Source: Enterococcus hulanensis (GTDB taxonomy: Bacteria > Bacillota > Bacilli > Lactobacillales > Enterococcaceae). From it: a stretch of DNA of 38,769 nt. Shown piece by piece: positions 32,314 through 38,769 of this stretch; positions within the stretch are counted from its first letter, which is position 1; the number at the start of each line of letters is the position of its first letter. The stretch is taken from positions 1 to 38,769 of the forward strand of contig NZ_BJED01000030.1 of the NCBI RefSeq assembly GCF_005405485.1. The letters run 5' to 3'. A program made the position numbers and the translations under genes. The notes beneath the pieces are model-generated. The model was not told where the DNA came from and did no database searches. It worked only from the letters and a program-made list of their open reading frames with translations.

Positions 32314-33485
32314 AGATAATCGTCTTCTGAAAAACCGGTATTGCGATAGGCGCCTTCGTCAGCAAAGTATTTGTTATAACGCTGCTTGAACTTGCGGAAA
32401 GTGAAGACGACCAATAATTTGATCATGGAATAGATCGGAATTCCGAAGATGACCCCGACGAGCCCCAATAGATCGCCCATGACTAATAAAACGACTAAGA
32501 TCGTGATTGGGTGGATCTTTAGTTTGTCTCCCATCACACGAGGAACCACAAGATCTCCGTGAAGCAGCTGCACAACGAACCAAGCAATCACGAATTTGAC
32601 TACCATAAAGGTCGAATCTTGGAAGGCGATGAACACTCCCGGCAAGAAAGCCAAAAATGATCCGATATATGGAATAATACTCAAAATCCCTGCGGCAAGT
32701 GCGATCACTGTCGCAAATTGCAAGCCTAACACTAAGAAAACGACCCAGTAGATTAAGCCTAACAATAATGAAGCAATGACTTGCCCCTTTAGAAAGGCAC
32801 CTAATTGCTGATTGGCAATCTTGATCAATGAGCTGGCATCTTTTCTGAAACGCGGCGGAATCATTTCGATCACCGCATTGTAGAGTTTGTGGGGACTTTG
32901 GATCAAAAAGAAAGCAATGATCGGTCCGGTAAATAAGGTAATAGCGGTGCTGGAAACGGCAGAGAAGATCGTTCCTAAACCTTTGGCACCGTCTTGCCAA
33001 TTATTTACCAAGTAGTTCAGTCCGTCCTTGGTTAACTTGTCTAACGAATTCAGTGCTTGATCAGAAGAAGCCGCAAAGGGCGTGGCTTCTAGAATATTTT
33101 TGATCGAACGTTGAAAGTCATCCATGTATTTTGGAAACTGTTTGATCAAATCTTGCGCCTGATCTTGGATCACCGGAATGAGTCTGGCTCCACCGAAGAA
33201 GAAGATGCCAAGAATCACGACATAGGTAAGTACGATGCTGATGGTCCGCGGGACGCCTTTTTTACTTAAGAAATTAACCACCGGATTTAATAAATAATAC
33301 AGCAACAGTGCAAAGACCATTGGCGGCAGCACCGTAGTGATAATGACTACTAGCGGTCTGAAAATAAATGAAACAGTATTTAATAAATAAATGGCTAAGG
33401 AACTTAAAATAATCAGCCCGATAATGTAGTACGATGTTTTACCACCAAAAAATTGGATAATTTTCGAGGGTTTTTCTTTTTCCAT
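32310..33485 (-). CDS. AI-2E family transporter (PF01594-type)
   Basis: A 391-residue protein with about seven to eight membrane segments. The N-terminus (residues 15-75) has two or three helices, then a soluble middle (IKQFPKYMDDFQRSIKNILE...), and the C-terminal half carries the family hallmark IPYIGSFLAFLPGVFIAF and later HPITILVVLLVMGDLLGLVGVIFGIPIYS. Family members have been linked to AI-2 export or Na+/H+ exchange, so the substrate here is open. ATG after AAGGAGGAGG. It is a single gene. Confidence 0.9.
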   Translation of the reverse strand: MEKEKPSKIIQFFGGKTSYYIIGLIILSSLAIYLLNTVSFIFRPLVVIITTVLPPMVFALLLYYLLNPVVNFLSKKGVPRTISIVLTYVVILGIFFFGGARLIPVIQDQAQDLIKQFPKYMDDFQRSIKNILEATPFAASSDQALNSLDKLTKDGLNYLVNNWQDGAKGLGTIFSAVSSTAITLFTGPIIAFFLIQSPHKLYNAVIEMIPPRFRKDASSLIKIANQQLGAFLKGQVIASLLLGLIYWVVFLVLGLQFATVIALAAGILSIIPYIGSFLAFLPGVFIAFQDSTFMVVKFVIAWFVVQLLHGDLVVPRVMGDKLKIHPITILVVLLVMGDLLGLVGVIFGIPIYSMIKLLVVFTFRKFKQRYNKYFADEGAYRNTGFSEDDYL

Positions 33486-33628
33486 AAAATGGACCTCCTC
33501 CTTTATAAGTCAAGTATACCGAATGTCCGCAGAACTGTATACTTTTCAGAATTTTTGAAAAAAAGATGAGAAGATGGGATAATCTATAGGAAATGTAGAA
33601 AAAATGAACCATAGAGAGAGTGAATTTT

Positions 33629-34171
33629 TTGACTGAAACAAGAACCTGCCGTGAATCGCGCGTGATTCAAACGCACCGCATTTTTCCTTTTGATTTAAAT
33701 CCTTTTGGCTATTTATTTGGCGGAAAGCTGATGACCTTGATCGATGATGCGGCATCTATCTCCATCTCACGGCACTGCCGCAGAGGAGCGGTTACCGCTT
33801 CATTGGACAATTTGAATTTTCTAAAACCGCTGCATGCGAATCATTCTGTTTGTGTGAAATGTTACGTATCTGGCACGCATAATAAGTCGATGGAGGTCTT
33901 TGTAAAGGTGATTGGAGAAGATCTTTCAACCGGGGATCGCTATTTGGCGGCGACCTGCTTTACGACCTTTGTAGCTGTGCCCTCCCATATGAATGAAGAA
34001 ACGGATTTTACAGTACCTAAGGTCGTGCCAGAAACTGCAGAGGAAAAAATGGTTTGCGATGGCTATGAAAAACGGCGAAATCATCGCTTGAAGGAACGCG
34101 ATGACTATAAAAATTTCGCGGCGCTTTTATCGACAGACTTGCCTTGGTCGGATGAGGGAACGGGAGATTAA
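33629..34171 (+). CDS. Acyl-CoA thioesterase, hotdog fold (YkhA-like)
   Basis: A 180-residue single-hotdog thioesterase. FDLNPFGYLFGGKLMTLIDDAASISISRH holds the family pattern (N-x-x-G-x-x-xGG, then Asp at the active site), followed by the VTASLDNLNFLKPLH strand. I place the start at TTG 33629, 9 nt after GAGAGAG; a GTG at 33620 is also in frame but overlaps that site. It hydrolyses acyl-CoA thioesters; chain length preference is not readable. A terminator follows at 34184-34217. Confidence 0.87.
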   Translation: MTETRTCRESRVIQTHRIFPFDLNPFGYLFGGKLMTLIDDAASISISRHCRRGAVTASLDNLNFLKPLHANHSVCVKCYVSGTHNKSMEVFVKVIGEDLSTGDRYLAATCFTTFVAVPSHMNEETDFTVPKVVPETAEEKMVCDGYEKRRNHRLKERDDYKNFAALLSTDLPWSDEGTGD

Positions 34172-34183
34172 TTGAATAAGGGG

Positions 34184-34217
34184 AAAGCTCGCAGCTGAGT
34201 GTTGCGGACTTTTTTTG
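34184..34217 (+). terminator. Terminator of the thioesterase gene
   Basis: AAAGCTCGCA (34184-34193) pairs with TGCGGACTTT (34203-34212) with one mismatch and one G-U, followed by a T run to 34216. Confidence 0.75.
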
Positions 34218-34221
34218 CGTC

Positions 34222-34283
34222 TTGACTTATTTTCTGAGAGGGAGTAGGATTTTTATATGGGGTATGGGGGTATATACCATATT
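34222..34283 (+). promoter_or_regulatory. Promoter and CsoR-type operator
   Basis: TTGACT (34222-34227), 17 bp, TAGGAT (34245-34250) form the promoter. Downstream (about 34255-34281) lies TATGGGGTATGGGGGTATAT followed by ACCATA, which contains the G tract and GGTATATACC palindrome typical of DNA bound by CsoR/FrmR proteins. Binding here would block transcription of the repressor and the MATE gene. Confidence 0.7.
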
Positions 34284-34301
34284 GGAAAAGGAGGAAAAAA
34301 C

Positions 34302-34583
34302 ATGTCACACAGACCAGATCATCAAGTCGATAATCTTGTAAAGCGAATCAATCGAATCGAGGGTCAGATCGGCGGGATCAAGAAAATGATCGTTGATGAA
34401 AAGCCTTTTGATGAAGTGATCATTCAATTAAACTCGGCCAAGTCGGCCATTCAAAAAATTTCTCAGATATTATTAGAAGCACATGCAGACCACATGTTTA
34501 TGGATGCAGTGGAAAGCGGTCAGACGGAAAAAGAATTAGAAAGTTTGCGGCGGGCGATCCATCAGTACAGCAAGATGCTGTAA
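34302..34583 (+). CDS. CsoR/RcnR-family transcriptional repressor lacking the sensing cysteines
   Basis: A 93-residue all-helical DUF156 protein (LVKRINRIEGQIGGIKKMI is the family's first helix). CsoR senses Cu(I) through Cys36, His61 and Cys65. Here those positions are Phe36, His61 and Met65, and the protein has no cysteine at all; His3, His7 and His64 are the other possible ligands. It therefore is not a standard copper, formaldehyde or persulfide sensor. The ATG follows AAAGGAGG; starting earlier would run through the operator. It is followed after 13 bp by a MATE exporter, which it probably controls along with itself. Confidence 0.9.
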   Translation: MSHRPDHQVDNLVKRINRIEGQIGGIKKMIVDEKPFDEVIIQLNSAKSAIQKISQILLEAHADHMFMDAVESGQTEKELESLRRAIHQYSKML

Positions 34584-34596
34584 GCGGGGTGAAACG

Positions 34597-35934
34597 ATGA
34601 CCTCAATGAAGGAAAATAAAATCCTCGCTTTAGCTATTCCGGCGACGATCGAAAATGTTTTGCAGACGGCGGTGGGCTTCATCGATGCGCTGATGATTTC
34701 AAAAATCGGACTAGTAGCCGTAACGGCGGTCGGGATTGCGAATACGATTCTGAATGTTTATTTAGCATTGTTTATCGCTTTAGGCGTGGGGGCATCGGCC
34801 TTGATCGCGCAAAAAATCGGTGCGAAACACCCCGATGAGGCGCAAAAAGTGACGAATCAAGCGGTCATGCTGACGCTTGCAGTTAGTTTGCTGCTGGGGA
34901 TTATTTCGATTGTTTTTGGTGAATCGCTTTTTCGGGTAATGGGCGCTTCAGAAGCTGTCTTGCAGGAAGCGCTGCAGTTCTTTATGGTTGTTGGCGGCGG
35001 CGCACTGTTTATGGGATTGATGACAATCTTTGGCAGTATTTTGCGGGCAACTGGCGATACTAAATCACCGATGAAAATCAGTGTAGTAGTGAATATCGGC
35101 AATGTCGTGATCGACTATATTTTGATTTTCGGTTTAGGTCCGATTCCAGCTTTGGGAGTTCTAGGAACGGCGATCGGGACGGTTTTGTCACGGGGACTGG
35201 GGTGCTGGCTGCTTTATCGAAAAGTACAGCAATCGGAAAGCCCTGTGGATCACGCGTCCTTATTTAACTCGGGGAACTATCGTCCTTTGGTCAATTTGTC
35301 GATACCGGCGACTTTGGAACGGTTAGTGATGCGTTTGGGTCAGGTACTATATTTTGGATTGATCGTCAGTATCAGTGCTAAGACGTTTGCTGCTCATTCG
35401 ATCGCGGGGAATATCGAAAGTTTTACCTACATGCCGGCGTATGGACTAGCAACTGCGGCGACAACCTTAGTAGGAAATGCAGTCGGTGCCGGAGAGAGTC
35501 AGCAGGCGAAAAGATACGGCTATTCGGCCGCTAAATACGGTGTGATCTTTATGTCGCTGTTGGGAGTGGTATTGTTTTTCGGCGCGCCGTTTTTTGCTTC
35601 ATTGTTTACCTCGGATCAAGAGGCCTTGCGTCAAATCGTGATTGCATTGCGTATCGATGCTTTTGCCCAGCCGGGGTTGGCGATAAGCTTGATAACGACC
35701 GGAGCGTTGCAGGGAATGGGGGATACCAAGTCTCCATTATATAGTACGGCTTTTGGGATGTGGGGGATTCGCGTCGTTGGCGTGATTGTTTTGTCCAAAT
35801 ACCTTGGACTAGGGATCGCCGGTATCTGGCTGTCAATCGCGATCGATCTGTATCTTCGTTCGCTGTTCTTAGTTTATAAGTTCAATCATAATCTTAGTGA
35901 TAAAAGAATCATCGCAAAGGAACCCTCTGAGTAA
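34597..35934 (+). CDS. MATE-family multidrug/cation efflux pump
   Basis: A 445-residue protein with twelve membrane segments in two homologous halves, typical of the NorM/DinF-type MATE family that exports organic cations with Na+ or H+. Landmarks are IPATIENVLQTAVGFIDALM at the start, LRATGDTKSPMKISVVVN in the first half, and IPATLERLVMRLGQVLYFG with LQGMGDTKSPLYST in the second. It lies 13 bp after the CsoR-type repressor gene and ends in a terminator that overlaps its stop. Co-regulation with the repressor suggests that its substrate or a linked stress is what the repressor senses. Confidence 0.93.
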   Translation: MTSMKENKILALAIPATIENVLQTAVGFIDALMISKIGLVAVTAVGIANTILNVYLALFIALGVGASALIAQKIGAKHPDEAQKVTNQAVMLTLAVSLLLGIISIVFGESLFRVMGASEAVLQEALQFFMVVGGGALFMGLMTIFGSILRATGDTKSPMKISVVVNIGNVVIDYILIFGLGPIPALGVLGTAIGTVLSRGLGCWLLYRKVQQSESPVDHASLFNSGNYRPLVNLSIPATLERLVMRLGQVLYFGLIVSISAKTFAAHSIAGNIESFTYMPAYGLATAATTLVGNAVGAGESQQAKRYGYSAAKYGVIFMSLLGVVLFFGAPFFASLFTSDQEALRQIVIALRIDAFAQPGLAISLITTGALQGMGDTKSPLYSTAFGMWGIRVVGVIVLSKYLGLGIAGIWLSIAIDLYLRSLFLVYKFNHNLSDKRIIAKEPSE

Positions 35935-35953
35935 ACGGCTCAGAGGGTTCTTT
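35919..35953. terminator. Terminator between the MATE and CDF genes
   Basis: GAACCCTCTGAG and CTCAGAGGGTTC form a perfect 12-bp stem with a 7-nt loop. It overlaps the MATE stop codon, with TTTG after it, and may also end the converging CDF transcript. Confidence 0.8.
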
Positions 35954-35978
35954 GCGGATTGTGGCAATAGTTCGTTTT

Positions 35979-36851
35979 CTATTCACTTGGTTCTATGTGG
36001 ACATCCGTTTCAAAAATCTGGAATTCTTCTTGCAGCAGCTGTTCGATCTGATCGGCGATGTCGTGGCTTTCCTTGACAGTCAAATCAGGTTTCATGGTTA
36101 CTGTGACATCGAGATAAATATTTGCGCCGTAGCTGCGCCCCTTGATACTTTTGACTGATTGGACTTGCTGAATGTGATTGATGGCCTCATTGTATTGATC
36201 CAATTGTTTTTGATCAAAGCCATCGGAAAGTGAAAAGACGCTGTCTTTAAATATATCGACAGCCGTTTTTAAGATCAGCAAGGCTACGACAATGGCGGCG
36301 GTACTATCGAGCCAGCCCAAATTAAAGGAAGCCGCGAAGACAGCGATGGCTGTACCGATACTAGTCCAAGCATCACTGCGGTTGTCTTTGGCGGCTGCCA
36401 GCAATCCCGGACTTTTGACCTCTTCGGATAGTCGCTTATTAAAGAAGTAGACACCATACATAATGACAGCAGAAACGATTCCGACGATAGCGGCAATCAT
36501 GTCAGGAGCTTCGGTTTTCTTATGGACCACCGAAAGAATCGAACTATATAAGACTTGCATCCCCACCAGCAGCATAATAAATGAGGTCACTAGGCTGGCG
36601 ACATTTTCAGCCTTCCAATGACCATAACGATGTTCCGCATCAGCCGGTTTTTGTGAGATTCGCAGCCCGATCAGGACCGCGATGGAGGCGAGAATGTCTG
36701 TGAAGTTATTCAGACCATCTGCTCGTAAGGCTTCGGAGTTCGCTAGATTGCCGACCACCAATTTCATCGCGGAGACAAGGATATAGGCAGCGATGCTGAT
36801 GACCGCACCTAGTTCTGCTTTCTTTAATTGTTCATAACGGTTGTTTACCAT
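35979..36851 (-). CDS. Cation diffusion facilitator metal exporter (MntE-like)
   Basis: A 290-residue CDF protein. Six membrane segments (residues 10-200) are followed by a cytoplasmic dimerisation domain (residues 205-290, ending DVHIEPSE). Metal-site residues lie in ALRADGLNNFTDILAS on helix 2 and AKDNRSDAWTSIG on helix 5; the Asn on helix 2 where zinc exporters have Asp suggests manganese, but this is a weak inference. Start ATG at 36851 after GGGGTG. The upstream extension to 36893 is poorly supported. Single gene, divergent from the MarR regulator. Confidence 0.87.
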   Translation of the reverse strand: MVNNRYEQLKKAELGAVISIAAYILVSAMKLVVGNLANSEALRADGLNNFTDILASIAVLIGLRISQKPADAEHRYGHWKAENVASLVTSFIMLLVGMQVLYSSILSVVHKKTEAPDMIAAIVGIVSAVIMYGVYFFNKRLSEEVKSPGLLAAAKDNRSDAWTSIGTAIAVFAASFNLGWLDSTAAIVVALLILKTAVDIFKDSVFSLSDGFDQKQLDQYNEAINHIQQVQSVKSIKGRSYGANIYLDVTVTMKPDLTVKESHDIADQIEQLLQEEFQIFETDVHIEPSE

Positions 36852-37145
36852 AGTTTTACACCCCAAAAAATAAAATGTTTTATCACTATACACTTTCTTT
36901 GACGGCTAAAACAAGGGTTTTTCGAAACTGTAATTATTTTGGGATGACTAAAATATTTAGTCGGATTTCCCCTGAAAAGACATGTTAGGTCAGCTAATTT
37001 TATTCCTAAGGATTCCTTTGAGAGGGATTCGGTGTTGCAAATTTTTAAATACTGAAACAAACTTCGGCTGGCTTATTGTTGAAGGCTTTTTTTCGTATTC
37101 AAAGAATAGTCGTCAAAAAAAATAAAAATTTTTTTATTTAATTCA
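36852..37145. other. Intergenic region upstream of the CDF gene
   Basis: No gene seen. A perfect inverted repeat GACTAAA-ATA-TTTAGTC is at 36945-36961 and may be an operator. TTGTTT with TATAGT 18 bp apart near 36884-36915 on the minus strand is a weak promoter candidate for the CDF gene. Confidence 0.3.
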
Positions 37146-37214
37146 TTGACAATGATTAGGTACCGAAGTATACTAATCTCAAATAAAGGTTAGGTACCTA
37201 AAATATAGGTACCG
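37146..37214 (+). promoter_or_regulatory. Promoter of the MarR gene with three GGTACC operator sites
   Basis: TTGACA (37146-37151), 17 bp, TATACT (37169-37174). GGTACC occurs at 37159-37164 inside the spacer, at 37193-37198 inside the palindrome TTAGGTACCTAA, and at 37208-37213. Such repeated palindromes over and after the promoter suit autoregulation by the downstream MarR protein. Confidence 0.82.
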
Positions 37215-37256
37215 AATCAAAAGCTTTTTAACCTTTTAAAAAAGGAGCGAGTAACC

Positions 37257-37955
37257 ATGAGCGAGTATACAAAAGAATTACTGAAGCGCCTATCCTACGT
37301 GGGTAGTGCCAGTCGTCGTTTGATGGATGTAGGCAATTGTCAGAAAAGTGCACCGACTCAACAGTTGGTTTTAGATATTTTAGCAGAAGAAGATGGTGTG
37401 ACCTCGGGAGTTTTAGCTGAGATTTTGGATATGCGTCCGAGTTCGGTCACTGAGATTTTGAACAAGTTGGAAAGCCGCGGCGAGATCGAACGCCGTGAAG
37501 ATGAACAGGACAAACGAATCAAACGAATCTATATCACGGAAATCGGTCGCGAAAAAGCGAATTTAAACAAACCGCAGGAACGTTCGGAAGAATTTTTCGC
37601 TGGTCTGACGGATGAAGAATTACAAACATTGGATCAATTATTGAACAAGGTGATCGATGGCTGGAACGAAGATTTCGGCGGTCGACCTGAATTTCCTAAT
37701 GATCCATTCGAAGCGATCGAGGCCTTAAAGGCGATGAAGATGCAGTTTGATCCTCATATGAAAGAATTCAGTCAGATGTCGCCAGCAGATCGCCGCAAGC
37801 TGAAACGGGCGTGGAAAGAACAGATGCGCAATCAATTCGGCAGAGGCGGCTTTGGTCATGGTCCTTTTGGTCCCGGCCCGAATGACCATAATGGTGACCC
37901 GCGAAAAAAAGCACCAGACGATCGCCCCAACGGTAGCGATTGGGAAAATTGGTAA
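37257..37955 (+). CDS. MarR-family transcriptional regulator with Gly/Pro/His-rich tail
   Basis: A 232-residue regulator, longer than the usual 140-160. Residues about 25-110 form the winged helix (EDGVTSGVLAEILDMRPSSV, then wing REDEQDKRIKRIYITEIG). Residues about 110-195 are helical, and residues about 196-232 are a low-complexity tail (GRGGFGHGPFGPGPNDHNGD). It is preceded by three GGTACC operators. The next gene, a GNAT acetyltransferase, starts 38 bp downstream and may be co-transcribed. Its ligand is unknown. The tail with several His could bind metal, but that is a guess. Confidence 0.88.
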   Translation: MSEYTKELLKRLSYVGSASRRLMDVGNCQKSAPTQQLVLDILAEEDGVTSGVLAEILDMRPSSVTEILNKLESRGEIERREDEQDKRIKRIYITEIGREKANLNKPQERSEEFFAGLTDEELQTLDQLLNKVIDGWNEDFGGRPEFPNDPFEAIEALKAMKMQFDPHMKEFSQMSPADRRKLKRAWKEQMRNQFGRGGFGHGPFGPGPNDHNGDPRKKAPDDRPNGSDWENW

Positions 37956-37993
37956 AAAGTCAGAAGTAAGAAGTTAAAAGGAGGTCGTTAACG

Positions 37994-38434
37994 ATGAGAA
38001 TTGAAATGGCTGAATTATTTAGTAAAGAACATACCAGCGCAGTAAAATTACGCAAGCAGGTATTAGGTGGAAAAATTGATTGGGAGAAAGAAAAAAACTT
38101 GCATGTTTTTGTAGCAGTCGAAAACGATGAAGTTGTAGGGACCGCAGCGATTCAGTTGTATCCTTTTGGTATCGCACGTGTTCGCCAAGTAGCAGTTTCA
38201 CCTGAGCATCAAGGACAGCATATCGGAGATCAATTAATGAGCCGTTTGGAAGAATTTGCCCAAGAACAAGGACATTTTCGCATTATCTTAACAGGACGAA
38301 AAACGGCTCAAATCTTTTATCTGAAACGTGATTATCATCGGGTGCTGTTTCCCTTTACCAAGCATGAGATTGAATTTTTATGGATGACGAAAGTGTTGCC
38401 AGCAGTGGAAGCGCCCGTTTTTTCAGAGAACTAA
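37994..38434 (+). CDS. GNAT-family N-acetyltransferase
   Basis: A 146-residue acetyltransferase. The acetyl-CoA-binding motif is VRQVAVSPEHQGQHIGDQLM (Q-x-x-G-x-[GA]-like form) near residues 64-83, with VAVENDEVVGTAAIQLYPF as the preceding strands. The substrate cannot be read. ATG after AAAAGGAGG. It follows the MarR gene closely, and the C-terminus is complete. Confidence 0.88.
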   Translation: MRIEMAELFSKEHTSAVKLRKQVLGGKIDWEKEKNLHVFVAVENDEVVGTAAIQLYPFGIARVRQVAVSPEHQGQHIGDQLMSRLEEFAQEQGHFRIILTGRKTAQIFYLKRDYHRVLFPFTKHEIEFLWMTKVLPAVEAPVFSEN

Positions 38435-38485
38435 CGCAGTATTTGTCCGCCTCCCCCGCAAGAGATGATGAAGGAGGAATCTATC

Positions 38486-38653
38486 ATGAAGGAGTTATTT
38501 GACCCAAGAAGAAAAGAGAATGAACCAAAGAAGCATACAGGCAAAGAATTTGAAAAATTACGCATCGAGTTAGAAGCGAAATCGCGACTATTTACCACGA
38601 CATTGGGAATGGTCAATTATCAGAAGTACCATGAGCTGTATGACCTTGGTTAA
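38486..38653 (+). CDS. Small hypothetical protein (55 aa)
   Basis: I do not recognise this gene. The ATG follows AAGGAGG by 8 nt, which is the main support. The product is highly charged (RRKENEPKKHTGKEFEKLRIE) and probably helical, with no membrane segment and no Cys. It lies 51 bp after the GNAT gene and just before the IS element end. Confidence 0.6.
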   Translation: MKELFDPRRKENEPKKHTGKEFEKLRIELEAKSRLFTTTLGMVNYQKYHELYDLG

Positions 38654-38692
38654 AAACCGAAAGAATAATAGATACTATACCCTTGAAGGAAT

Positions 38693-38769
38693 TGTACCGA
38701 CCCCCAAAAGTTAGACCAAAAATCTAACTTCTGGAGGTCGGTATTTTTATGGCTAAATATAGTTTTGAA
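38693..38769 (+). mobile_element. Left end of an IS3-family insertion sequence
   Basis: From 38693 on, TGTACCGACCCCCAAAAGTT has the look of the terminal inverted repeat of IS3-family elements of the IS150 type, followed by the transposase start. The element runs off the window. TACCGACC (38695-38702) and GGTCGGTA (38736-38743), with AAGTTAGA/TCTAACTT inside, form a long hairpin that holds the GGAGGT ribosome site, so read-through transcripts from outside would be poorly translated. Right end and target duplication are not visible. Confidence 0.75.
38749..38769 (+). CDS. IS3-family transposase OrfA, first seven codons (cut by window edge)
   Basis: ATG at 38749 after GGAGGT reads MAKYSFE, a usual beginning of the helix-turn-helix OrfA of IS3/IS150-type elements. 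Only 21 bases are in the window. Confidence 0.65.

Noticed and set aside
34257-34301. N-terminal extension of the CsoR-like protein starting at 34257
   Set aside because: It would translate the operator sequence; the ATG at 34302 has an AAAGGAGG site and starts the conserved domain.
5913-38769. tRNA-Sec or other tRNA and rRNA genes
   Set aside because: None could be recognised in the intergenic stretches by eye; a covariance search would be needed to be certain.

Overview
The window looks like part of a large low-GC Gram-positive plasmid or megaplasmid from an Enterococcus, probably of the E. avium/raffinosus/gilvus type. The evidence is AGGAGG ribosome sites, sigma-A promoters, a T-box, a RepA_N replication gene with parAB, and an IS3-type element end. 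The species is inference; nothing in the window fixes it.

Left part (minus strand, 1-5912): the 5' part of a giant secreted protein with an Asp-box beta-propeller followed by InlB-type B repeats. It runs off the left edge in seven near-identical 216-bp repeats.

Centre-left (6428-18085, minus strand): a complete D-proline reductase operon (prdC, prdA, a small prd-cluster protein, prdB, prdD, prdE, proline racemase prdF, and a TSUP permease). It is preceded by a peptide-use operon (Xaa-Pro dipeptidase, proline iminopeptidase, POT peptide transporter). PrdB and PrdC each carry an in-frame UGA in the family selenocysteine context, each with a hairpin at the right distance, so standard calling breaks both genes. 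Together the genes would import proline-containing peptides, release L-proline, racemise it, and reduce D-proline to 5-aminovalerate as an electron sink (Stickland-type metabolism). That is unexpected for an enterococcal plasmid. No sel genes, tRNA-Sec or prdR lie in the window.

Middle (18602-22789, minus strand): a two-gene ThrE-type exporter, an Xaa-Pro aminopeptidase and a ClC-type channel.

Replicon (22845-26987): repA (RepA_N), a divergent small RNA opposite its leader with two UUGGCG target loops, an origin-like region with DnaA boxes between two groups of four GTAAAC iterons about 33 bp apart, parA and a parB-like gene, and about 1 kb packed with some 36 GTAAAC/GTATAC sites.

Right part (26988-38769): an iron-type alcohol/hydroxyacid dehydrogenase (minus), a T-box-controlled methionine ABC transporter (metQ-metN-metI), then mostly housekeeping-like genes: a small hypothetical, hemolysin III, an AI-2E family transporter, an acyl-CoA thioesterase, a cysteine-less CsoR-type repressor with a MATE pump, a CDF metal exporter, a MarR regulator with its own operators, a GNAT acetyltransferase, a 55-aa hypothetical and the left end of an IS3-family element.
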